Assembly: GCA_964583765.1 (NCBI GenBank)
Contig: CAZOWW010000061.1
Coordinates: 1 to 32,615 of the forward strand
DNA from: CAZOWW01 sp964583765
GTDB taxonomy: Bacteria; Actinomycetota; Actinomycetes; Actinomycetales; Kineosporiaceae
Length of the DNA: 32,615 bases
Reading direction: 5' to 3'
The notes under the pieces were generated by a model. It was not told the DNA's origin. It did no database searches and saw only the letters and a program-made list of their open reading frames with translations. This document shows, piece by piece, positions 7,534 through 14,523 of the stretch (positions within the stretch are counted from its first letter, which is position 1; each line of letters starts with the position of its first letter). The position numbers and the translations under genes were made by a program.

Positions 7534-10506
7534 ATGAGGATCCGATTGCTCGGGCCCGTTCAACTCGAAGCGGCCGGTCAGGTACTGGCCGTCGGCCCTT
7601 CCAAGCAGCAATGTCTGCTCGCCGCGCTGAGTGTCGACGTCGGGCGCCCCGTCTCCGCGGACACATTGATCGACCGGGTCTGGGGGGAGCAGACCCCGGC
7701 CAATGCGAGGGACGCCCTGCAGGTCTACGTCGCTCGCCTGCGGGCCCGGCTGACGGCCGTGGCGGAGAGCACGGTCCTGGCGGAGACCAGTGCTCTGCCG
7801 GGGACCGGGGAAGAGGTCGTCGGGACGCCGCAGCAGCCGGGAGCGGCCCGCATCACTCGGTGCTCCGGTGGCTACCTCCTCGACCTCGACCCGGACGACG
7901 TGGACGCCCACCGCTTCCAGCGGCTCGTCACGGCGACGGCGACCACCGAGGATCCGCTCCGCGAACAGCGGGCACGCCGCCACGCCCTGGACCTGTGGCA
8001 CGGAGAGGCCCTGCAGGACGTCGCCGGCCTGTGGGCGCAGGGGGTGCGCCAACGCCTCACCCATCAGCGACTGGACGTCCTGCGGGCCTGGGCCACCGCC
8101 GAGATCGAGCAGGGCCGGGCAAGTGTCACCATCCCCGAGCTCCACGAGGCGGCAGCCACCAATCCCCTGGTCGAACCGCTCACCGCACTGCTCATCACCG
8201 CCCTGATCAGCTGCGGACGGCGAGCGGAGGCTCTCGCCGCGTACGAGAGCACGCGCAGGCACCTCGCCGAGGAACTCGGGACCCAACCCGACCGGCACCT
8301 CCGCGCCCTGCACGAGGCTCTCCTGCAGGACGAGGAGCCTCCGGGCTGCGTTCCCGACACCACGCCGGTCGGCGGTTCCCTGCCGGCCGAGCTCCCTCGC
8401 CGGACGGATCGCTCGACCGGGGTGAGGCCGGCACAGCTGCCCTCGGACGTCCACGGCTTCACCGGCCGCACGAGCCAGCTCGCCCACCTCGACGCGCTGC
8501 TCGACTCCGCGCAGACGCCGTCGGCGGTCGTGATCACTGCGGTGTCCGGGACCGCGGGGGTCGGCAAGACCGCCCTGGCCACGCACTGGGCGCACCGGGT
8601 GAGGGCCCGCTTCCCCGACGGACAGCTCTACGTCAACCTGCGCGGCTACCACCCCACCGGCCGGATCATGGAACCTTTCGACGCCGTTCGCGGCTTCCTG
8701 CACGCCCTCGGGGTCCCGCACGAGCGGGTCCCGCCCGAGCCCGACACCCAGGTGGGTCTGTACCGCAGCCTGCTGGCGGACAGGCGGATGTTGGTGGTGC
8801 TGGACAACGCCCGCGAGGCCGAACAGGTCCGTCCGCTGCTGCCCGGCGCACCGGGATGCCTGACCCTGGTGACGAGCCGCAACCGGCTCACCGGCCTGAT
8901 CGTCACCGAGGGCGCCCACTCCGTCGCGCTCGACGTCCTGCCCCGCGAGGAGGCCCGCGAACTGCTGGCCCGGCGCCTGGGCAGGGATCGGGTCGACGCC
9001 GAGCCGGAGGCGGTGGACCGGATCGTCACCGCCTGCGCCCGGCTTCCGCTCGCGTTGACGATCGCCGCCGCCCGCGCCCAGGAGAGCAGCCTCAGCCTGG
9101 ACGCCCTCGCCACTGCGCTCGACCCCACGACGGGCGGACTCGACCCGACAACCGGCGAACCCGACCTGACCACCGGCGGACTCGATGCGTTCGACACGGG
9201 CGATCCCATGTCCGCCATGCGCGGGATCTTCTCCTGGTCCTACGCGACCCTGTCACCGGGCGCGGCCCGGGTGTTCCGGCTGCTCGGCCTGCACACCGCC
9301 CCCACGGTCTCCGTCGTCGCGGCGGCCGGGCTCGCGGGGCTCCCGACGGCGCGCGTCACCCCGCTCCTGGCGGAACTGGTCCTCGCCCAGCTCGTGACCG
9401 AACCGGCTCCCGGCCGCTACGGCTTCCACGACCTGCTGCGCGTCTACGCCAGGGAACAGGCCCACACCCACGACAGTCCCGAGGAACGGCACGCGGCCGT
9501 GACGAGGCTGCTGGATCACTACACCGGCACCGCGTACCGGGCCGCCCAACTCCTGCACCCGCAGCGCGAACCCTCACCGTTGCCGCCTCCGGAACCTTCC
9601 CCCGGCACCCTGCTGGAGCACCTCGACGATCACGATCAGGCCCTCAGCTGGCTCGACGACGCGCTCCCCACCCTCCTGGCCGCCGTCCGGCACGCCGTCG
9701 ACGCCGGATTCGACACCCACGCCTGCCAGCTCGCCTGGGCACTCGACACGTTCCTCGACCGGCAGGGACTCTGGAACGATCAGGCAGCGGTCTGGGAGAC
9801 GGCCCTCCACGCGGCCACCCGCCTCGCCCACCCGGCCGCCCAGGCCGACGCCCACCGCTTCCACGCGTGGGCCGACCTCCGGCTCGGCCGCTACGCCGAG
9901 GCGCAGGCCCGCCTCCAGCAGGCGCTCGACCTGTTCACCCAGGTCGACCACCCCATCGGCCAGGCGTACGTCCACCACAGCCTCGCCCTGTTGCACTGGC
10001 GACAGGATCGGTCACGGCAGGCGCTGGACCACGCCCGGCAGACCCTGCGCTACTACCGGGCCGCCGGCGACGACCGCAGGCAGGCGTTCGCGCTCAACTC
10101 GATCGGCTGGTACCACACCCAACTCGGAGACCCCGCCCAGGCGCTCTCGTACTGCGAGCAGGCCCTCGAGATCCAACGAGAGCTCGGCGACCGCTACGGG
10201 CAGGCGAGTACCTGGGACAGCCTGGGGTTCGTCCACCACCGCCTCGGTCAGCAGGCGCGGGCCGAGCACTGCTACCGCCAGGCCCTGGACCTGTTCCGAG
10301 GGCTCCACGAGCGGTTCGGGGAGGCGGAGGTCCTCACCCATCTCGGGGACGTCCACCGGGCCACCGGAGATCTTGTCGCGACCCGCGACGCCTGGGCCCA
10401 GGCCCTGGAGGTCCTCACCGAACTGCACCACCCGGACGCGGACGCCCTCCGGGACAAGCTCCACGAACTCGACGCCGCCGAGTCCCCGTCCACGCCGCGG
10501 ACCTGA
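7534..10506 (+). CDS. AfsR-type SARP transcriptional activator (BTAD, NB-ARC, TPR)
   Basis: The ATG at 7534 follows AGGAG (7522-7526). The 990-residue protein starts with the OmpR-like DNA-binding domain of SARPs (MRIRLLGPVQL...PSKQQCLLAALSV, residues 1-100) and a bacterial transcriptional activation domain to about 265. A linker follows, then an NB-ARC ATPase with P-loop GVGKTA around Lys345, VVLDN and LTLVTSRN motifs, a winged-helix part and repeated TPR helices from about 780 to 975. Such proteins switch on secondary-metabolite clusters and sense signals through the ATPase/TPR part. It reads away from the MauE-like/flavoprotein block and is the obvious candidate activator for the lanthipeptide-type genes. 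Residues 530-550 contain an in-frame repeat of Leu-Asp-Pro-Thr-Thr-Gly-Gly type units. Confidence 0.93.
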   Translation: MRIRLLGPVQLEAAGQVLAVGPSKQQCLLAALSVDVGRPVSADTLIDRVWGEQTPANARDALQVYVARLRARLTAVAESTVLAETSALPGTGEEVVGTPQQPGAARITRCSGGYLLDLDPDDVDAHRFQRLVTATATTEDPLREQRARRHALDLWHGEALQDVAGLWAQGVRQRLTHQRLDVLRAWATAEIEQGRASVTIPELHEAAATNPLVEPLTALLITALISCGRRAEALAAYESTRRHLAEELGTQPDRHLRALHEALLQDEEPPGCVPDTTPVGGSLPAELPRRTDRSTGVRPAQLPSDVHGFTGRTSQLAHLDALLDSAQTPSAVVITAVSGTAGVGKTALATHWAHRVRARFPDGQLYVNLRGYHPTGRIMEPFDAVRGFLHALGVPHERVPPEPDTQVGLYRSLLADRRMLVVLDNAREAEQVRPLLPGAPGCLTLVTSRNRLTGLIVTEGAHSVALDVLPREEARELLARRLGRDRVDAEPEAVDRIVTACARLPLALTIAAARAQESSLSLDALATALDPTTGGLDPTTGEPDLTTGGLDAFDTGDPMSAMRGIFSWSYATLSPGAARVFRLLGLHTAPTVSVVAAAGLAGLPTARVTPLLAELVLAQLVTEPAPGRYGFHDLLRVYAREQAHTHDSPEERHAAVTRLLDHYTGTAYRAAQLLHPQREPSPLPPPEPSPGTLLEHLDDHDQALSWLDDALPTLLAAVRHAVDAGFDTHACQLAWALDTFLDRQGLWNDQAAVWETALHAATRLAHPAAQADAHRFHAWADLRLGRYAEAQARLQQALDLFTQVDHPIGQAYVHHSLALLHWRQDRSRQALDHARQTLRYYRAAGDDRRQAFALNSIGWYHTQLGDPAQALSYCEQALEIQRELGDRYGQASTWDSLGFVHHRLGQQARAEHCYRQALDLFRGLHERFGEAEVLTHLGDVHRATGDLVATRDAWAQALEVLTELHHPDADALRDKLHELDAAESPSTPRT

Positions 10507-11860
10507 CCCCGGGACGGCCCGCGGGACGGGTCCGCACCGCCCGACGCCGGCCGGACGACGCGACCGCTTCCGCGGCCCGGCCGAGGTCGCCGGATCCGTC
10601 CAGGCGGGAGATGACCGGCCGGAGCAGGGGTGGCGTCATCAGGGAGGTGGTGATCGCGACCAGCACGATGACCGTGTAGGAGGCGTCGGTGAGGATGTGC
10701 AGGTTCACACCGATCGTGGCGATGATGATCTCGATGACCCCCCGGGCGTTCAGTCCGATGCCGAGGACGAGCGACTCCGGGTGCGACAGCCGCGCGAGCC
10801 GGCCGCCCAGGTAGGCGCCGAGCACCTTGCCGCCCACCGCGACCGCGAGCACGCCGACCCCGGCGACCAGCACGGACGGACGGCCGAGGAGGGTCAGGTC
10901 CACGCGCAACCCCGCCAGGGCGAAGAACAGCGGGGCGAGGACCGACAGGACCACCGTCCGTAGCCCGTCCAGGGCCGCCGCCGGAAGCTCGGCGTCGGCA
11001 ACGAGCGCACCGCAGAGGAAAGCACCCAGGACGGCTTCGAGGTGCAGGGCCTGGGTTGCCGCCGCACAGGCCAGAACCAGGATGACGATCACGGCGGTCC
11101 GCTGCTCGGACGAGCGGCCCGAGGACCTCAGGATCCGCGGCACCGCCCACCGACCGAAGGTCAGGGCGACCGCGATCGTGCCGAGCAGCGCGCCCAGGGC
11201 GGCGAGGATCCCGGTCACCGCCGATCCCCCCGCGGTCGCCGCGGTGAGGACCGAGAGCAGCAGCCAGCCCACGACATCCGAGAAGACGGCCGCAACAATG
11301 ATCATCTGCCCCGAGCGACATCGGTGCAGGCCCATGTCGCAGAGGATCTTCGCGATCACGGGGATGGCACTCACCGACAGTGCGGTCCCGAGGAACAGGG
11401 CGAAGGTCGGCGCGGAGGTACCGGAACCCCGGAAGGACCCGGGGAGCAGGAAGCTGCTTCCCACCCCGAGGGTGAACGGCAGCAGCACCCCGAGCGCGGC
11501 GACCACGATCGAGGCGCGTCCGTGCCGGCGCAGCACCACGAGGTCGAGTTCGGCGGCCACGAGGGCCACCAGGAGCAGGATCCCCACCTGACCCACCGCT
11601 TCGAGGGCGGCCAGCTGGGACGGGCGGTGCTGCGGCAACCACTCCGTCGCCCCGGACGGGAGTAGGCCGAGGACGGACGGCCCGAGCACCACACCGACCA
11701 GCAGTTCCCCCATCACCCTCGGCAGGCCGACCCGGGCTGCGAACGCCCCGAAGAGCACCGCCAGGAGCAGCAACCCGGCCAGATACACCAACAGGAGCAG
11801 AACTGTCTGGGAGGTGAGCGCCAGGCCGGGGACCGCGGCGAACCATTGTTCGCTCGCCAC
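10415..11860 (-). CDS. CPA2-type cation/proton antiporter
   Basis: The GTG at 11860 lies one base after the hydrolase stop, so the two genes form a coupled pair. The 481-residue protein has about 12-13 hydrophobic helices and the Na+/H+ exchanger pattern: GLPRVMGELLVGVVLGPSVLG, a helix with LFLGTALSVSAIPVIAKIL, LEAVLGAFLCGALV and LGIGLNARGVIEIIIATIG. It lacks a clear TrkA-N domain, and the last 60 residues are Arg/Gly-rich and cytoplasmic. It would exchange H+ for Na+ or K+ across the inner membrane. Antiporters of this type are often found near biosynthetic clusters, but no substrate is implied. The 3' end overlaps the convergent SARP gene by 92 bases. Confidence 0.88.
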   Translation of the reverse strand: MASEQWFAAVPGLALTSQTVLLLLVYLAGLLLLAVLFGAFAARVGLPRVMGELLVGVVLGPSVLGLLPSGATEWLPQHRPSQLAALEAVGQVGILLLVALVAAELDLVVLRRHGRASIVVAALGVLLPFTLGVGSSFLLPGSFRGSGTSAPTFALFLGTALSVSAIPVIAKILCDMGLHRCRSGQMIIVAAVFSDVVGWLLLSVLTAATAGGSAVTGILAALGALLGTIAVALTFGRWAVPRILRSSGRSSEQRTAVIVILVLACAAATQALHLEAVLGAFLCGALVADAELPAAALDGLRTVVLSVLAPLFFALAGLRVDLTLLGRPSVLVAGVGVLAVAVGGKVLGAYLGGRLARLSHPESLVLGIGLNARGVIEIIIATIGVNLHILTDASYTVIVLVAITTSLMTPPLLRPVISRLDGSGDLGRAAEAVASSGRRRAVRTRPAGRPGVRSAAWTGTRRRRVRGACPGGRPRPGGAVR

Positions 11861-11861
11861 G

Positions 11862-12758
11862 TCAGCCCGCGGGGACCGACGCCTCGCCGGCGCCGTCGAG
11901 CACCGCACGCAGTCGCTGCGCGAAGGCCTCCGGCTGCCCGGGATAGCCCGAGTCCTCGCCCGCGAAACCACCGTGGTGGCTCGGGAACACGGCGAGCCGC
12001 TGGCCGAGTGCCTCGGCGGTGGCCACCGAGGTCCGTGCCGTGAAGGTGCCCGCGGACTCCTCCCCGACCGCGATCACGATCCGGGTGGGCGCGGCGAGGA
12101 GCGCGTCGACATCGGGGTGGTAACCGCTGACCGCCGCGGACCGGTCGGACAGCAGGGGATTGTCGCGAGAGCCGTCGTCCTCGGCGGGCAGGCCGAACCG
12201 GGCGGGATCCGGTGCGGGGTGGGCGAAGTAGTCGTCGGTGAACGGACCCTGCCACGACGTCATGGCGATGAACGCCGCCATGCCGGCGCCCAGCCCACCG
12301 GCCCGGTAGGCGTCTCGGACACCGCCGATGGCGCGCTCGGCGGCCTCGGCGTCCGGCAGCATCGGGATCAGCGGCGGCTCGTGGGCCACCAGGACGGCGA
12401 CGTCACCGGGATGGGCCGCCACCAGCGCCAGTGCCGTGACCGCGCCACCGCTGCTGGCGAACATCTCGACCGGTCCCCCACCGACCGCCTCGATCACGGC
12501 GTGCACGTCGGAGGCCTGGACCGTCGGCGTGTGATCGGTCCGGCCGTCCCGGCGGCTGCTGCGGCCGAGACCGCGCGGATCGTAGGTGATCACCGTGCGG
12601 TCGGGGAAGTACGAGGCCAGGGTCGCGAATCCGCCGGCCTCCATCGGTTGTCCGATCATGAACAGGGGTGGCCGCCCGTCGGACGGGGGCTGTGCGCCCC
12701 GCACGTCGTAGACGATGTCGGCGTCGGCGGTCTCCAACCGATGTGTGTTCACCGTCAC
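11862..12758 (-). CDS. Alpha/beta-fold hydrolase
   Basis: The 298-residue protein starts at the GTG at 12758 and has the alpha/beta hydrolase layout: a strand ending in VITYDPRGLGRSS, the nucleophile elbow EMFASSGGAVTALAL with Ser in SxGG form, a lid region and the catalytic His in FPSHHGGFAG near the C-terminus. The usual small residue before the elbow serine is present, but the motif is ASSGG rather than GxSxG, a variant seen in a large actinobacterial subfamily of unknown substrate. It is coupled to the antiporter gene downstream. It is separated by 112 bases from the GAPDH gene upstream and could share its transcript. A cytoplasmic esterase, epoxide hydrolase or dehalogenase-like role cannot be told apart. 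Confidence 0.85.
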   Translation of the reverse strand: MTVNTHRLETADADIVYDVRGAQPPSDGRPPLFMIGQPMEAGGFATLASYFPDRTVITYDPRGLGRSSRRDGRTDHTPTVQASDVHAVIEAVGGGPVEMFASSGGAVTALALVAAHPGDVAVLVAHEPPLIPMLPDAEAAERAIGGVRDAYRAGGLGAGMAAFIAMTSWQGPFTDDYFAHPAPDPARFGLPAEDDGSRDNPLLSDRSAAVSGYHPDVDALLAAPTRIVIAVGEESAGTFTARTSVATAEALGQRLAVFPSHHGGFAGEDSGYPGQPEAFAQRLRAVLDGAGEASVPAG

Positions 12759-12870
12759 AGTGTGCCCCGAACCGGCGGAGGAGCCCCGTCGACAGGCGGA
12801 CGGCGGGCCGACGCCGGCGAGGGGGCGGTCCTCCCCGCCGGCGGTCGGCCCGCACGTCCGTCGCAGCCGC

Positions 12871-13869
12871 TCAGCCGCCCTGTCCGAGGAGTTGCACCGT
12901 GTCGACCATGCGGTTGGAGAAGCCCCACTCGTTGTCGTACCAGCCGAGCACCTTCACCGTCCGCCCCTTCACCGCGGTCAGGGGTGCATCGAAGATCGTC
13001 GAGGCGGGGTTGCCCACGATGTCGCTGGACACGATCGGCGCCTCGCTGTAGGCGAGGATCTCCTTGAGCTCGCCCTGCGCGGCGGCCGCGAAGGCGGCGT
13101 TGATCTCCTGCACGGTCGCCGTGCGCGACGTCGTCACGGTCAGATCGGTGATCGAGCCGGTGAGCACGGGGACGCGCAGCGAGAAGCCGCTCAACCGCCC
13201 GTCGAGCTCGGGCAGTACCCGCCCGATCGCCTTCGCCGCACCGCTGGTCGTCGGCACGATGTTGTGCGCCGCCGCGCGTGCCCGCCGGAGGTCCTTGTGC
13301 GGGCCGTCCTGCAGGTTCTGGTCCTGGGTGTAGGCGTGCACCGTGGTCATGAGCCCGCTCTCGATCCCGACGAGATCGTGGAGCACCTTGGCCAACGGCG
13401 CCAGCGAGTTCGTGGTGCAGGAGGCGTTCGAGACCACGTGGTGACGCTCGGGGTCGTACCGGGCCGAGTTGATCCCGAAGGCGATGGTCAGGTCCTCACC
13501 CGAGGCGGGGGCCGAGATCAGCACCTTGCGCGCGCCGGCGTCCAGATGTGCCCTGGCCCTCGCGGCGTCGGTGAACACGCCGGTCGACTCGACGACGACG
13601 TCGACCCCGAGCTCGCGCCAGGGAAGCGCGCCGGGCTCGCGCGACGAGAACACCGCCATCCGGTGCCCGCCGACGGTGATCGCTCCCTCCTCCGCGACGA
13701 CGGGGACGTCGAGCACGCCGAACGCGGTGTCGTAGGTCAGCAGGTGGGCAAGGGCTTCGGGCGCGGCCAGGTCGTTGACCGCCACGATCTCGTAGGGGGC
13801 ACTCCGCCGCAGGCTCGCGCGCACGAAGCTGCGGCCGATCCGGCCGAACCCGTTGATGGCGACTCGCAC
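12871..13869 (-). CDS. gap: Type I glyceraldehyde-3-phosphate dehydrogenase
   Basis: The GTG at 13869 is preceded by AAGGAG at 7-base spacing and gives 332 residues, the normal length. NGFGRIGRS at the N-terminus binds NAD, VNDL at 31-34 suggests NAD use, SNASCTTN carries the catalytic Cys151, and HAYTQDQ with the catalytic His follows. WYDNEWGFSNRM closes the protein. It oxidises glyceraldehyde-3-phosphate to 1,3-bisphosphoglycerate. The gene stands alone, without pgk and tpi, next to a TetR regulator, a hydrolase and an antiporter, and is divergent from tetR with an operator in between. It may be a second, conditionally expressed copy. In pentalenolactone producers an extra GAPDH gives self-resistance, but nothing here shows such a role. 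Confidence 0.95.
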   Translation of the reverse strand: MRVAINGFGRIGRSFVRASLRRSAPYEIVAVNDLAAPEALAHLLTYDTAFGVLDVPVVAEEGAITVGGHRMAVFSSREPGALPWRELGVDVVVESTGVFTDAARARAHLDAGARKVLISAPASGEDLTIAFGINSARYDPERHHVVSNASCTTNSLAPLAKVLHDLVGIESGLMTTVHAYTQDQNLQDGPHKDLRRARAAAHNIVPTTSGAAKAIGRVLPELDGRLSGFSLRVPVLTGSITDLTVTTSRTATVQEINAAFAAAAQGELKEILAYSEAPIVSSDIVGNPASTIFDAPLTAVKGRTVKVLGWYDNEWGFSNRMVDTVQLLGQGG

Positions 13870-13902
13870 CTCGGTTCTCCTTCGTCTCGGGAACGGGATC
13901 AC

Positions 13903-13922
13903 TGTACCTACTAGTACGTACA
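13903..13922. promoter_or_regulatory. Near-perfect 20-bp TetR-type operator between gap and tetR
   Basis: TGTACCTACTAGTACGTACA matches its reverse complement at 9 of 10 base pairs, with a CTAG centre. It lies 33 bases upstream of the gap start and 24 bases upstream of the tetR ATG, where both promoters must be. The TetR protein encoded alongside is the natural ligand, which predicts shared repression and autoregulation. Confidence 0.75.
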
Positions 13923-13946
13923 CCTGTCACGCCGTATCCTCACGTG

Positions 13947-14510
13947 ATGGACGACGCACGGAGCCGACTCGTCGAGAGCACCCAGGAGCTCCTCTGGGAA
14001 CGCGGCTACACGGGAACCAGCCCGCGGGCGATCCAGGAACGCGCCGGTGTCGGCCAGGGCAGCATGTACCACCACTTCTCCGGCAAGGCCGACCTCGCCC
14101 GGACGGCGATCGGCCGGACGGCCGAGGAGATGGCGCCGCGGTCCCGCAGGCACCTCGACGGACCCGGATCCCCGTTGGCGCGCCTGCAGGCCTACCTGCG
14201 CGCCGAGCGCGACGTCCTCCGCGGCTGCCGCCTCGGCCGGCTCGTGCAGGACCAGGAGATCCTCGCCGACCCGCAGTTGCGCGAGCCCATCGACGAGGTG
14301 TTCTCGGGGGCGATCGACCGGCTCGCCGCAGTGCTGCGCGAGGGCCAGGAAGCCGGCGAGGTGCGTGCGGACGTCGACCCCGAGCAGGTAGCGGTGATGC
14401 TGTTGACGGTGATCCAGGGCGGGTACGTGCTGGCGAGGGCGCACCAGGACGAGGCCCGCTTCACCGCTGCGGTCGAGGGCGCACTCACGCTGGTGGCCGC
14501 TCCCCGCTGA
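13947..14510 (+). CDS. TetR/AcrR family regulator, divergent from gap
   Basis: The 187-residue protein begins at the ATG at 13947 (a GTG at 13944 is in frame) and has the typical TetR helix-turn-helix at about 20-55 (SPRAIQERAGVGQGSMYHHFSGKADL). An all-alpha ligand-binding domain follows, containing GCRLGRLVQD and a conserved GGYVLARAHQD helix. The HTH and the GxxxxGSMYHHF pattern resemble the LmrA/YxaF-like branch. It likely represses itself and the gap-hydrolase-antiporter transcript through the palindrome at 13903-13922. The ligand is unknown. It converges on the bpX6 gene, with 13 bases between stop codons. Confidence 0.9.
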   Translation: MDDARSRLVESTQELLWERGYTGTSPRAIQERAGVGQGSMYHHFSGKADLARTAIGRTAEEMAPRSRRHLDGPGSPLARLQAYLRAERDVLRGCRLGRLVQDQEILADPQLREPIDEVFSGAIDRLAAVLREGQEAGEVRADVDPEQVAVMLLTVIQGGYVLARAHQDEARFTAAVEGALTLVAAPR

Positions 14511-14523
14511 TCCGGGCGCCCGG

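Noticed and set aside
7077..10679. A 1200-codon open frame parallel to the SARP gene
   Set aside because: Arg/Pro-rich translation typical of an off-frame shadow in high-GC DNA; the overlapping frame has clear SARP domains.
13869..13923. Longer GAPDH with an 18-residue N-terminal extension
   Set aside because: The extension would run through the operator, and the GTG at 13869 has a good ribosome site and matches the family's normal start.
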